Under the pieces are notes generated by a model, which was given only the letters and a program-made list of their open reading frames with translations, had not been told where the DNA came from and searched no databases. Both the position numbers and the translations under genes were made by a program. From Methylomicrobium lacus_A (lineage in GTDB: Bacteria > Pseudomonadota > Gammaproteobacteria > Methylococcales > Methylomonadaceae), in NCBI RefSeq assembly GCF_041897535.1, contig NZ_CP169217.1, forward strand, positions 4,278,001 to 4,342,000: DNA of 64,000 nt, written 5' to 3'. Below are positions 54,121-63,132 of this stretch, one piece after another (positions within the stretch are counted from its first letter, which is position 1; each line of letters begins with the position of its first letter).

Positions 54121-54981
54121 ATGAAAAAATATAGTTGGAGCTTAAAACGCTCTGTTCTGTGTGCGATAGCACCGTTGATCATGGTGGGCTGCGCAGAGGA
54201 ACAAGCGGCAATCCGGCCACAACCCACCGCAGCCCTTACTTCGGCGACTGTGGCGGTGGCCGAAATGGAGCGCGATCCCAAAAAAATACTCATGAGCATG
54301 GCCGAGTTTCTGGCCAAGACCCCGCGTTTCAGCGTGAACCTGACGGGCAGCTTCGAAGTGCTCCAGGAATCGGGTCAGAAGATCGAATTCGGCGAGAGCA
54401 GGAGGATCACCGTGAGCCGGCCCAATGGGCTTCGGGTAGAGGTGGAACATAGCGACGGCGAGAAGCATCTCGTCCTGTACGACGGCAAGACGATTACGAC
54501 GTATACCCCGACCCAGAATGTCTATGCGCAAGTTTCCAAACCCGGGGGCATTGACGAGGCAGTCACCTATTTCCTGAAGGATCTGCATATGCGGCTGCCG
54601 CTTGCCGCACTCCTGCTCAGCCGGCTTCCGGCCGAACTCGAAAATCGGACGCAGGCGCTCGACTATGTAGAGAAAGACGTGATTCATGGGACACCGGTCC
54701 ACCACCTGGCGGGACGTACCGAAACGGTAGATTATCAGGTCTGGGTCCCGGCTGGCGCCCAGCCGTTGCCGCTCCGCGTGGTGTTGACCTACAAGAACGC
54801 GGAGGGGCAGCCGGCGTTCAGAGCGGTATTTTCCGATTGGAATCTTGCGCCCGCCATTCAGGATAACCTGTTCGTGTTCACTCCACCCGAAGGGGCACGG
54901 AAGATTGCCTTCCTCGCACAGTTGCCCCAAGTCGCGCTTGAGGGCCCTAAAAAAACAGTACAAACCGGAGGAAAGAAATGA
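54121..54981 (+). CDS. DUF2092 lipoprotein (LolA/LppX-like fold)
   Basis: Protein of 286 aa from the ATG at 54121 with GAGGAGAG before it. A signal peptide ends in a lipobox (LIMVGC). The mature part matches DUF2092: DPKKILMSMAEFLAKTPRFSVNLTGSFEVLQESGQKIEFGESRRITVSRPNGLRVEV, then LVLYDGKTITTYTPTQNVYAQV. This family resembles LolA-like half-barrels that carry lipids, but the ligand is unknown. The next gene starts in an ATGA overlap, so the two are coupled. Confidence 0.85.
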   Translation: MKKYSWSLKRSVLCAIAPLIMVGCAEEQAAIRPQPTAALTSATVAVAEMERDPKKILMSMAEFLAKTPRFSVNLTGSFEVLQESGQKIEFGESRRITVSRPNGLRVEVEHSDGEKHLVLYDGKTITTYTPTQNVYAQVSKPGGIDEAVTYFLKDLHMRLPLAALLLSRLPAELENRTQALDYVEKDVIHGTPVHHLAGRTETVDYQVWVPAGAQPLPLRVVLTYKNAEGQPAFRAVFSDWNLAPAIQDNLFVFTPPEGARKIAFLAQLPQVALEGPKKTVQTGGKK

Positions 54982-55841
54982 ATACCAAACCCTACTTTAT
55001 CGTTACGGCTATGACGGCCACGATCGTTTTACTCATAGGAACCGTCGATGATGCTGCCGCCCGTGGCCGTGGAGGCGGCGGGGGCGGAGGCGGTTTCTCC
55101 GGTGGCGGAGGAGGCGCGAGGGGCGGTTTCTCCGGTGGCGGCGGGGGAGGCGCAAGGAGTGGCTTTTCCGGTGGAGGCGGTGCTGGCGGCGGGTTTTCCC
55201 GTAGCGGGGCCGCCGCAAGCGGCAGCTTCTCGTCCGGCGCGGGACAATACGGATCGAGAAGTGCCGGAAGTTCGGCGGCCTCCGCGTCCAGAGCGTCTGG
55301 CCGATCGCAGACCGCTCAGACCGCTTCCACGAACCGTGCAACGACCCAGCAAGGCCGCCAAACGACTTCGACGGCGAATCAGGCCCAGCGGCAGCAATAC
55401 TCGAATCAAAACGTTGAGGAGCGCCAAGAAGGATACACTGCCAGGACTGCCACGCGCCAAGAAGGTTACACAGATCGGACGCAAGCGAGGCAGCAAACCG
55501 CGCAGTCTTACCACGGCGGAGGGTATTACCCGCCACAGTCTGGACATTACGACGATAACAACTGGGACGATGGCGAAGTCGCCGCCGTGGCAATCGGCGC
55601 AGCCGCCCTGGGCGCGATGGGAGGCTACGCGGCCGGCCAGTCAACCTCCACGACAACAACAGCCCCCTCGACAGTCGTCTATGCGCCGCCGCCATCGGGT
55701 TCCGCAAGTCTGCCATGCACTCCCAACACGGCTGTTGTTGACGGCGTAACTTATTATCAGTGCGGTTCTACCTGGTATACCCAGGCATACGGTAATGCGG
55801 GTGTCGTTTATTCACCGGTAGCTCCGCCGCCCGGATATTAG
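54978..55841 (+). CDS. Glycine-rich secreted protein, coupled to the DUF2092 gene
   Basis: Protein of 287 aa. The start overlaps the DUF2092 stop (ATGA). A signal peptide (ending DDAAA) precedes a low-complexity glycine block (residues about 33-90: repeats of GGGGGGFSGGGG type), then a Gln/Thr/Arg-rich region with two near repeats (QEGYTARTATRQEGYTDRTQARQQ), a hydrophobic glycine-rich patch (VAAVAIGAAALGAMGGYAAG) and a C-terminal part with two cysteines (CTPNTAVVDGVTYYQCGSTWY). The last part resembles a short domain of unknown function seen at the end of other secreted proteins. Probably an envelope or surface protein. Confidence 0.7.
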   Translation: MNTKPYFIVTAMTATIVLLIGTVDDAAARGRGGGGGGGGFSGGGGGARGGFSGGGGGGARSGFSGGGGAGGGFSRSGAAASGSFSSGAGQYGSRSAGSSAASASRASGRSQTAQTASTNRATTQQGRQTTSTANQAQRQQYSNQNVEERQEGYTARTATRQEGYTDRTQARQQTAQSYHGGGYYPPQSGHYDDNNWDDGEVAAVAIGAAALGAMGGYAAGQSTSTTTTAPSTVVYAPPPSGSASLPCTPNTAVVDGVTYYQCGSTWYTQAYGNAGVVYSPVAPPPGY

Positions 55842-55975
55842 CCAAGAAACGGGGCGGGCAGTTGCAATATTGATCCCAAAGATCGCGTCAGGGTTTCTAA
55901 CGAGGCCAGCCCTTGTCAGGGAGATAGATAGCGGCTTAAACCATAACCCATAACTTACAGAGTAGGAAAATAACC

Positions 55976-56455
55976 ATGAAACACACATCTTTATCATTCA
56001 CAATGGGTGCAAGCATCCTGTTACTCACCTCCACATTTTCACCCGGTGTTTCTGCGCTCACGATAACCCCCATGCAGGGACAAACGCCGGATCAGATCCA
56101 AAGGGATCAGGCTGATTGCACTTCAATCGCACAACAGTCTGCCGGTTCGCAAACCCAGCCAGCCGCTCCTACTGGCGGCCGAGCGAGGGGGGCGGCCGTA
56201 GGCGCGATGGCGGGTGCGGGAAAGGCGGAGGCGCAAGGGCGGCAACACGGAGCCTATGGCAATGTGAACGACGACATCAAGCAAGAATACCGTCAAAACG
56301 AAGCCAAATCGGCCGCTGCCGCCGGAGTTGTTGTCGGTGGAGCCAAACAAAGGCACGATCGCCGCGAGGCATCGCAACAAAGCGCTACGTCGTCTCAAGC
56401 ATTTGATCAAGCGTATAGTTCATGCTTGATGGGGCGGGGTTACAGTGTCCAATGA
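55976..56455 (+). CDS. Secreted glycine-zipper-like protein
   Basis: Protein of 159 aa. A signal peptide (ending VSALT) is followed by QTPDQIQRDQADCTSIAQQS, a Gly/Ala-rich zipper segment (GGRARGAAVGAMAGAGKAEAQG) and a second alanine-rich patch (AAAAGVVVGGAKQR), ending with a short cysteine motif (AYSSCLMGRGYSVQ). This order, one Cys near the start and a 'C..GRGY' end, is common in glycine-zipper envelope proteins. It follows the glycine-rich gene by 134 bases with AGGA before the ATG. A hairpin terminator lies after it. Confidence 0.68.
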   Translation: MKHTSLSFTMGASILLLTSTFSPGVSALTITPMQGQTPDQIQRDQADCTSIAQQSAGSQTQPAAPTGGRARGAAVGAMAGAGKAEAQGRQHGAYGNVNDDIKQEYRQNEAKSAAAAGVVVGGAKQRHDRREASQQSATSSQAFDQAYSSCLMGRGYSVQ

Positions 56456-56480
56456 TGGGGCTGTAACTCTATCTTGAGCC

Positions 56481-56508
56481 GGGCGGGGGTTGAAAATCCC
56501 GTCCTTTT
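56481..56508 (+). terminator. Probable rho-independent terminator
   Basis: A 7-bp stem (GGGCGGG/CCCGTCC, one G-T pair) with a 10-base loop and four following T lies 26 bases after the glycine-zipper gene's stop. It probably ends the 54.1-56.5 kb transcript. Confidence 0.6.
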
Positions 56509-56579
56509 GAAGCTGATGACGGATGGAGGACAGAGGATTTTCGATCATGGCAGAGAGGTATCCGAAAGCTACGAACACA

Positions 56580-56626
56580 TTAGACCAAAGTCCAGTATCT
56601 CTGACGCACCAAACCCGCTAAAGTGA
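56580..56626 (+). promoter_or_regulatory. Degenerate copy of the promoter module
   Basis: TTAGACCAAAGTCCAGTATCT resembles the module's first block but lacks one T in the centre, and TAAAGT (56619-56624) stands one base off the expected -10-like position. It ends a few bases before the receiver-domain ATG. The match is weak and may be chance. Confidence 0.3.
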
Positions 56627-56633
56627 CGCCACG

Positions 56634-57011
56634 ATGAAAACTGATAAGGCTGTTATAGCCGTCATAGATGATGAGGAGTCCGTTTGCAAAGGTCTTGAGC
56701 GGTTGTTGCGTTCCGCAGGGCTTACCGCAAAAACATTCCTTAGCGGCCCCGATTTCCTGCGGTTCCTGGAAACTGGCCGGCCGGACTGCGTCGTGCTCGA
56801 TCTGAATATGATGCCGATGAACGGCTTTGCGGTTTTGGAACAACTTGCGCTGAATCGTTCGAAATTGCCGGTGATTGTAATCACCGGCAATGATAGCGAA
56901 GAAGCCTACGGACTCGCCATGAATAACGGCATTGTCGCATATTTGCGCAAGCCGGTTGACGGGCAGGTTTTACTGAATGCCATCGATGAGGCTGTCGGGT
57001 GTAGAAAGTAA
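56634..57011 (+). CDS. Stand-alone response-regulator receiver domain protein
   Basis: Protein of 125 aa consisting only of a receiver (CheY-like) domain. Acidic pocket: IAVIDDEE near the N-terminus; phosphorylated Asp in CVVLDLNMMPMNG; the conserved Thr in VIVITGND; and Lys in AYLRKPVDG. No output domain follows; the frame stops just after the fold. The sequence is closest in style to the FixJ-type receivers. The ribosome site is weak. No histidine kinase gene is in the window. It could be a remnant of a longer FixJ/LuxR protein or a true single-domain regulator. Confidence 0.85.
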   Translation: MKTDKAVIAVIDDEESVCKGLERLLRSAGLTAKTFLSGPDFLRFLETGRPDCVVLDLNMMPMNGFAVLEQLALNRSKLPVIVITGNDSEEAYGLAMNNGIVAYLRKPVDGQVLLNAIDEAVGCRK

Positions 57012-57393
57012 ACCGTCGCAAGCTGCTTTATCGCGGCGGATCGCTGGTTTTCTATGCAAATCGATAGGATAAGTTCCAGTGAGTGGATTAGAAATTTTAA
57101 TTGATTGAACGGTATGAATTTGCTTCTATAAGCAAATACCAACAGAACTTAGCCGGACACAGTATAATGACTCATTCCGCACTTCGGAGTTGAATCCGCG
57201 CTTTTTTGTTTCAAGAGCTTCGAAATATAAACCTGGATTTCCGAAAACTGGGTTCGAATTGTTTTGGCCGGAATACCCAATTGCTAAATGCCTATGATGT
57301 TTTTTTAGAGAGCTTATTAGTGGGTGTCATGAATTCGAACTCTTCAGCTTACTCCATGGCTCCATTCTGAATGTCACACCATCGGTTAAAATT
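57012..57393. other. Non-coding gap ahead of the sterol cluster
   Basis: About 380 bases without a credible gene. A TATAAT hexamer occurs at 57162-57168 but with no matching -35. This gap should hold the promoter of the sterol genes. I see no riboswitch-like or palindromic structure. Confidence 0.5.
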
Positions 57394-58410
57394 ATGACTA
57401 AAGGCATCACGCTGGTTACAGGAGCCACAGGACACCTTGGCGCCAACCTGGTTCGCCGTCTGCTTGCCGATGGGGAACAAGTGCGGGTGATGATGCATTC
57501 CGAACGCGACAATGGGGCACTCGCTGGCCTCGATGTGGAGCGCGTGGTTGCCGACCTTCGCAGCCGTGAGGCGGTTTTCGCGGCGGTGCGCGGTTGCGCC
57601 CGCGTTTACCATTGCGCCGCTCTGGTTTCGACGATCGAAGGAAACGCGAAACATAAGCGCGAACTATTCGAGACCAACGTTCGCGGTACCATCCATGTCC
57701 TGCAGGCGGCCAGGTACCATGGCGTCGACAAGGCGGTGGTGTCGGGATCGTTGAGCGCCACCGGCTACGAGCCCGGCCGTTCCAGCCACGAAGGCATGCC
57801 GTTCTATCCTTTCGATCGCCATCTGCCCTACGGCTTCACCAAGCATCTGACCGAGCATGAATGTCTCAAAGCCCACGCCGACGGCCTGAACGTGGTGGTC
57901 GCGACTTCCTGCGCGATCATCGGCCCCCACGATTATGCGCCCTCGCGGATGGGTCGCGTACTGATCGATTATGCTCACGGCAATCTGCGCGCCTACATTC
58001 CCGGAGGCTTCGAATTCGTATCCGGCCGCGATATTGCCGAAGGGCATGTTTTAGCGATGCGGTATGGGCGTTCCGGGCAGAAATACATTATTGGTACCGC
58101 CTACGCCAGCGTGGATGATTTGATGGCGCTGTACCGAGAAGTCACCGGCCGCCCATTGCCTCGGCTGCGCATGCCGCCGTTGTTGATGGCCGCTCTGGCC
58201 GAGGTAACCGACAAGACCTGGTATCGGCTGTTTCCGAACCTGCCCCGGCGCTTCACGCCGGCGGCGGTGCGCCTGCTGCAGATGCGCCGGCAGGCGGACC
58301 ACGACAAGGCCAAACAAGAATTGGGCTACCAGTCCACCCCATTGTCCCAAGCGGTGCGGGAAGCTTACGAAGATTTCGTGCGCAGGGGCTTAATCGTCCC
58401 GGGCAAGTAA
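57394..58410 (+). CDS. sdmB: NAD(P)-dependent sterol dehydrogenase/reductase, SdmB-like
   Basis: Extended short-chain dehydrogenase of 338 aa. The Rossmann motif is VTGATGHLGANLVRRLLADG, and the catalytic Tyr-Lys lies in LPYGFTKHLTEHECLKA. It resembles HpnA-type hopanoid-linked epimerases and 3-beta-hydroxysteroid dehydrogenases. Placement directly before a Rieske oxygenase identifies it as the SdmB partner, which with SdmA removes a C-4 methyl group of sterols in Methylococcus capsulatus. The gap to sdmA is 44 bases. Without this context an HpnA-like role would be an alternative. Confidence 0.78.
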   Translation: MTKGITLVTGATGHLGANLVRRLLADGEQVRVMMHSERDNGALAGLDVERVVADLRSREAVFAAVRGCARVYHCAALVSTIEGNAKHKRELFETNVRGTIHVLQAARYHGVDKAVVSGSLSATGYEPGRSSHEGMPFYPFDRHLPYGFTKHLTEHECLKAHADGLNVVVATSCAIIGPHDYAPSRMGRVLIDYAHGNLRAYIPGGFEFVSGRDIAEGHVLAMRYGRSGQKYIIGTAYASVDDLMALYREVTGRPLPRLRMPPLLMAALAEVTDKTWYRLFPNLPRRFTPAAVRLLQMRRQADHDKAKQELGYQSTPLSQAVREAYEDFVRRGLIVPGK

Positions 58411-58454
58411 AGTACCAACGCATCCCTGCTTAACCGCGAATCGGAGTTCCGAAG

Positions 58455-59561
58455 ATGAACAACACACAGACAATAACTCCGCCCCCCGCCTTTGCGGAAG
58501 CCAAGACTTCCCGGCAAAAGGCACGTGCCGCCGGCATGGACCCTGATCGCTGGTACGTGGTGGAATACGACGGCGCCGTAAAAAAAGGCCAGGTGAAGGA
58601 GGTCATTTTCTGGAATACCCCCATTGCCCTTTATCGAGGCGAAGACGGTGAACTCGCGGCCATGCAGAACCGCTGCGCGCACCGCCAGCTCAAGCTCAGC
58701 CAGGGCGCGGTGGACAAGTGCAGTTTGCGCTGCGCCTATCATGGCTGGGCCTACAATAGGGAAGGCTGGCTGGAGGACTACTCCCACGACAGCTTCGGCA
58801 AGCCGCTGATCAAGAAACGGCTGCGGACTTATCCGGTGCAAGTCCGCTACGGCCTGATCTGGCTTTTCCCAGGCGATTCGGAGCTGGCCGCCGAGCACAA
58901 GATACCGGAAATACCCGAACTCACCGGGAATAACACGTGGGCCAGCTTTGCCGTGGATTACACCTGGCAGACGCATCATTCGATGGTGATGGAGAATATC
59001 TGCGATTTCTCCCATGCCTTCCTGCACCGCAAATACAAGCCTTTCATCGATGCCAAACTGACTCATCACGAAGCCGATGACGATCGGGTTTACCTGACCT
59101 ATGATACCTATATGGCCGGCGGCCGGATTTCCGGGCTTTTCGTTGACCGCAACCGGGTCAATACCCGCTTGATCGAATTGTGCTACGAGTACCCCTACCA
59201 ATGGACCAACACCGGCGACAGCATCAAGAACTGGTCGTTCATGCTTCCGATCAACGAGCGGACCACCCGGGTATTTTTCCTGTTTTATTTCGATGCGCTG
59301 ACGATTCCGCTGCTTTCGATCAAAACCCCGAAGTGGCTGACCCAGATGGTGCTGAATATTGCCAAGCTGCTGGTGTTCAGGCCCATACTCGATCAGGACG
59401 GTGTCGCCCTGGAAGCCGAGATGTTAAGCTATGAAAGCTACTGGAATGCGCCGCCCATAGAGCTGAACCCGGTAGTGCCGATGTTCCAGCGTCTTAGTGC
59501 GCGCAAGTGGGAGGAATATCTGGCCCGTAAGGAGGCGGCGCAGGCTGCTTCAGCGGATTGA
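58455..59561 (+). CDS. sdmA: Rieske oxygenase for sterol C-4 demethylation, SdmA-like
   Basis: Protein of 368 aa. The Rieske [2Fe-2S] ligands are Cys74-x-His76 and Cys93-x2-His96 (CAHR ... CAYHGW). The mononuclear iron site appears as D184-F-S-H187-A-F-L-H191, that is D-x2-H-x3-H, whereas most oxygenases of this type have x4 between the histidines. SdmA oxidises the 4-alpha/beta methyl of sterol intermediates to a carboxylate, which SdmB then helps to remove. CGGAG stands before the ATG. The sterol exporter genes follow 19 bases later. Confidence 0.8.
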   Translation: MNNTQTITPPPAFAEAKTSRQKARAAGMDPDRWYVVEYDGAVKKGQVKEVIFWNTPIALYRGEDGELAAMQNRCAHRQLKLSQGAVDKCSLRCAYHGWAYNREGWLEDYSHDSFGKPLIKKRLRTYPVQVRYGLIWLFPGDSELAAEHKIPEIPELTGNNTWASFAVDYTWQTHHSMVMENICDFSHAFLHRKYKPFIDAKLTHHEADDDRVYLTYDTYMAGGRISGLFVDRNRVNTRLIELCYEYPYQWTNTGDSIKNWSFMLPINERTTRVFFLFYFDALTIPLLSIKTPKWLTQMVLNIAKLLVFRPILDQDGVALEAEMLSYESYWNAPPIELNPVVPMFQRLSARKWEEYLARKEAAQAASAD

Positions 59562-59580
59562 TTAACAACATTTCTGATTA

Positions 59581-62313
59581 ATGAATATCACCCATCGTGC
59601 CGCCAAACTCGCCGAATGTTTTGCCAGAAACCCTTGGAAGATCTTGGGATTAGCCTTATCGCTCTCGGTTTTGGCCGGCTGGGCGACGGTGCAACTCCCG
59701 GTCTACACCTCGCGGCAGGCTCTGCTGCCGCAGGACACGGACGTGGCGCAGCGTTTCAACGCTTTCCTGAAAAATTTCGGTGCTGCCTCCGATCTGATGG
59801 TCGTATTGGAGGGAGCTCCCCGTAACGAACTGGAATCCTTTGCCGACGATCTGGCGGAAAAGTTAAGAGCGGAGCCCGAGATCGGCCAGGCGGCATCCCG
59901 CCTCGATACCGCGTTTTTCCTGGACCACGCCTACCTGCTGATGCCGGCCGAGGGGCTGGACAAGCTGACCGCGATCGCGAAGCAGCCGATCCTGGGCGGC
60001 GGGATGGAAGAAAACCTGCGCAAAGCGTTGAGTTGGAGCAAAGACCATCCGCCGCTGGGAGGGGCCGGCACCGACCTGCAAACCGCCGAAGCCGGCTTGA
60101 ACCTGGCGGCGTTTTTCCTGGAAGAGTGGCGGCGCTGGCTATTCGCCGAAACAGTGCCAGCCAGCTTCGACTGGAACAGGCTGCTGGCCAAAAACGGGGC
60201 GGGCGGCATGGCCGACGGCTACTTCGCCTCGCGCGACGGGAAGATGCTGTTTTTGTTCGTCCATCCGAAAAACCCTTCCGAGGATTTCGAGAACCTTGGC
60301 CCTTTTGTCGGCAAGGTCAAGCAGGTGTCGGAGGCTTTGGCCGGGCAAGTCAAAGCCGCAGGCCACATTCCGCCCACGGTGGGACTGACCGGGTTACCTG
60401 CCATCGAGTATGAGGAATATACCAATATCCGGAGGGATATCACCCTGGTGATATTCACTTCCGCCGGATTGATCGCCGCCTTGATCTTGCTGGTGGTCCG
60501 CAGCGTGCGCTGGGCCGTGCTGATTTTCATCCCGATGGGGCTCGGGGTGCTGTGGAGCTTGGGTCTGGCGCTGGTCACCGTCGGCCATCTGACCATCATC
60601 ACCGCCGCCTTCATCGCGATCTTGTTCGGCCTGGGGGCGGACTACGGCATCTTCACCTCCTCGCGCATCGCCGAGGAGCGACGGACTGGCAAGCCTTTGG
60701 TGGAAGCCATCGGGGCCGGCATCGGCTCCTCCTTTATCGCGGTACTGACGGCGGGCGGCGCCTCGCTGCTGATCTTCGGCGCCCTGGCCACGGTGGATTT
60801 CCCAGGTTTCGCCGAACTGGGCCTGGTGGCGGCCAAAGGCGTTCTGATGATCCTGATCAGCACCTGGATGGTCCAGCCCGCGCTCTATGCCTTGCTGCCG
60901 CCCAAATTGAAAGAGATTAACTCGCCAATCACACAGACAAGTCCTGTAGAACCTGGGAAATGCGGCGGCAGATTCCCCAAGCCTGCCGCAGTGGCGCTGG
61001 TGATTCTGGCGATAGGCGGCGCCGTCTTCGGCGGTATGAAGGGCCTCGGCATTCCGTTCGATTACGACGTGTTGGCCATGTTGCCTAAAGATTCCGAGGC
61101 GGCCTATTATCAACGCCGCATGGTGGCGGAGAGCGACTTCCAGTCCGAGGTGATTATTTTCACCGCCAAGGATATGGCCGAGGCCCGGCGGATCACCCGT
61201 GAGGCGGGCAAGCTCAAGACGGTTGCTCAGGCGCAGTCGTTGGCCAACCTGTTTCCAGAGGACAGAGGCGAACGCCTTCACAAAGCCGTGAGTATCGGCG
61301 AGGCGTTCGCCCGGGCCGATTACGCCAAGCAGATCGCCGAACTCGACCAGGCCGGCTTGTCCGCAAAATCATTCGAGCTATTGCGGGAGGTGCTCGAAAA
61401 CGGCACCGGTATCATCGACGAAGCCGAAGAGCAGGCCTTCTCGGCAGGGCATGACAAACTGGTCGAGAGTTTGGAGGATGTGCGCGCACAACTATTGGCG
61501 ATCTCGGCGAAACTTGCCGCAGACGGCGAACAGGGCCGGGGGCGCAGCGAGAGTTTCCTGCGGGCCTTGTTGGCCTCAGCGGATGCCGGGCTCAAAATCA
61601 TCGACGGCTGGCGGCAGGCCAAAGTTCTCACGCCGGCGCAGTTGCCGCCGGCCTTGCGCGACCGATTTTTTGCCGCCGACGGTTCCATCGCGGTTTACGC
61701 CTTTCCGGCCAAATCGGTGTATGATCCCGGCAACCTCGACGCTCTGATAAAAGACGTCTACAGGGTCTCGCCGGAAGCGACCGGCTTCCCGACCACGCAT
61801 CAGGCGTTTGCCAAATCGGTGGTGGAAGGTTTCAGCCGCGGCACGCAGTTGGCTTTGGCGCTGTGCCTGCTCTGGGTCATGCTTGCGACGCGCAGCGTGC
61901 GCGGCTTCCTGCTGGCGGCGCTGCCTCTGCTGATCGGCGGCGGCTGGATGCTCGGGCTGATGGCCCTGGGCGGCATTCGTTATAATTATGCGAACATCGT
62001 CGCGTTGCCCTTGGTGATCGCGTTGGCGGTGGATTATGGCGTGTGGTTCAGCTATCGCTGGGCCGAATTGAAAGGCTACTCACCCTTAGAAGTCAGTCTG
62101 GCTGCCGGCAAGGTGATCGGGCTGGCCGCGGGTACCGAGTTGGCCGGTCTGGGCGCGATTACCCTGGCCAGCTACCGGGGCGTGTCTTCCCTGGGCGTCA
62201 GCATCACGATCGGACTGTTGTGCTGCCTGACCGCAACTCTCGTCGTGGCGCCTGCCATCGGACAATTACTGGATTCCAGGAGAAAATCATCATGCGAAAA
62301 ACCTGTCTTATAA
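59581..62313 (+). CDS. bstA: RND-family sterol transporter, BstA-like
   Basis: Inner-membrane protein of 910 aa with two repeats of one transmembrane helix, a large periplasmic loop and a five-helix block. The two MMPL/HpnN-type motifs are GLGADYGIFTSSRIAEE and ALAVDYGVWFSYRWAE, each with the proton-relay Asp-Tyr-Gly. It is not a HAE1 pump like the one at 3065. Members include HpnN, which moves hopanoids, and BstA, which moves 4-methylsterols in Methylococcus. The sterol demethylase genes upstream and two periplasmic/outer-membrane partners downstream favour BstA. It probably hands sterols to BstB in the periplasm. Confidence 0.8.
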   Translation: MNITHRAAKLAECFARNPWKILGLALSLSVLAGWATVQLPVYTSRQALLPQDTDVAQRFNAFLKNFGAASDLMVVLEGAPRNELESFADDLAEKLRAEPEIGQAASRLDTAFFLDHAYLLMPAEGLDKLTAIAKQPILGGGMEENLRKALSWSKDHPPLGGAGTDLQTAEAGLNLAAFFLEEWRRWLFAETVPASFDWNRLLAKNGAGGMADGYFASRDGKMLFLFVHPKNPSEDFENLGPFVGKVKQVSEALAGQVKAAGHIPPTVGLTGLPAIEYEEYTNIRRDITLVIFTSAGLIAALILLVVRSVRWAVLIFIPMGLGVLWSLGLALVTVGHLTIITAAFIAILFGLGADYGIFTSSRIAEERRTGKPLVEAIGAGIGSSFIAVLTAGGASLLIFGALATVDFPGFAELGLVAAKGVLMILISTWMVQPALYALLPPKLKEINSPITQTSPVEPGKCGGRFPKPAAVALVILAIGGAVFGGMKGLGIPFDYDVLAMLPKDSEAAYYQRRMVAESDFQSEVIIFTAKDMAEARRITREAGKLKTVAQAQSLANLFPEDRGERLHKAVSIGEAFARADYAKQIAELDQAGLSAKSFELLREVLENGTGIIDEAEEQAFSAGHDKLVESLEDVRAQLLAISAKLAADGEQGRGRSESFLRALLASADAGLKIIDGWRQAKVLTPAQLPPALRDRFFAADGSIAVYAFPAKSVYDPGNLDALIKDVYRVSPEATGFPTTHQAFAKSVVEGFSRGTQLALALCLLWVMLATRSVRGFLLAALPLLIGGGWMLGLMALGGIRYNYANIVALPLVIALAVDYGVWFSYRWAELKGYSPLEVSLAAGKVIGLAAGTELAGLGAITLASYRGVSSLGVSITIGLLCCLTATLVVAPAIGQLLDSRRKSSCEKPVL

Positions 62314-63128
62314 TCGCCGGCCTGTTAGTCTCTTTTACGGCAAACGCCGCGCCCAATCCCGAAATGATCGTGGTGTGCTATCCCGGCGGCCTCGTGAATG
62401 CCAAGGATGCCAACGAGGCGATGAGTTCGATGCTGCGGGTGGTGGAACGCGTCGGCCAGTGGCAAGAGAATAGCTTCATCAGCCTGTTTACCGCCAAAGC
62501 GGACGAATGCAGGCAACGGATGGCCGAAAAGCGTCCCAAGTTCGCGATCACCTCTTTGGGGCTCTATCTGGAACTGCGCGGCCAACACAACTTGGTCCCG
62601 GTGGTCCAACCCAAGATCAAAGGCCTGACCCACGAGCGCTACCGGGTGATGGTGCAGAAGGACAAATACAAGAGCCTGGACGATCTTAAAGGCAAGACCC
62701 TCGGCGGCACGGTGTTGGAAGAGCCGTCCTACATCGGCAAGATCGTTTTTGCCGGGAAATACGACCCGGCCAGTTTCTTTGTCCTGAAAAAGTCCAATCA
62801 GGCCATCCGTGCGTTGCGCGCATTGGACAAAGGGGAACTCGATGCGGTCATTTTGAACGAGCAGCAATTCGGCGGACTCGGCTCGCTGCATTTGCAAACG
62901 CCCCTTGAAGCGGTCTTCACGTCCGAGGAAATCCCGCTGATGGGGGTCGTGGCCAACAGCGCTACCACGACCGCGGAAGAACGCGCCCGCTTCAGCAAGG
63001 CGCTGGAGGGGATGTGTGCCGACGCCGAAGGCAAAAAACTGTGCGAACTGTTCGGAGTCGAAGCCTTCGCCGCCGCGGACCCGGTTGTGTTCGAGCCCAT
63101 GGTCAAACTGTGGGATAAGGGGAGTTAA
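62292..63128 (+). CDS. bstB: Periplasmic sterol-binding protein, BstB-like
   Basis: Protein of 278 aa with a signal peptide (MRKTCLIIAGLLVSFTANA). The mature part has the two-lobe PhnD-like fold: EMIVVCYPGGLVNAKDANEAM, then DKYKSLDDLKGKTLGGTVLEEPSYIGKIVF, ALDKGELDAVILNEQQFGGL and a helical end. The same fold is used by BstB, which takes sterols from BstA. I chose the ATG at 62292 with AGGAGAAAATC before it; it overlaps the bstA stop by 22 bases, so translation is coupled. Longer upstream frames only shadow bstA. Confidence 0.78.
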   Translation: MRKTCLIIAGLLVSFTANAAPNPEMIVVCYPGGLVNAKDANEAMSSMLRVVERVGQWQENSFISLFTAKADECRQRMAEKRPKFAITSLGLYLELRGQHNLVPVVQPKIKGLTHERYRVMVQKDKYKSLDDLKGKTLGGTVLEEPSYIGKIVFAGKYDPASFFVLKKSNQAIRALRALDKGELDAVILNEQQFGGLGSLHLQTPLEAVFTSEEIPLMGVVANSATTTAEERARFSKALEGMCADAEGKKLCELFGVEAFAAADPVVFEPMVKLWDKGS

Positions 63129-63132
63129 GATT

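Noticed and set aside
57162..57168. TATAAT hexamer as the promoter of the sterol operon
   Set aside because: No -35 box at 16-18 bases and over 220 bases from the gene; AT-rich chance is as likely.
57394..62313. Hopanoid (hpn) cluster instead of a sterol cluster
   Set aside because: HpnA- and HpnN-like proteins are present in style, but the Rieske oxygenase and the PhnD-fold and TPR-like partners are not part of hpn operons and match the sterol set.
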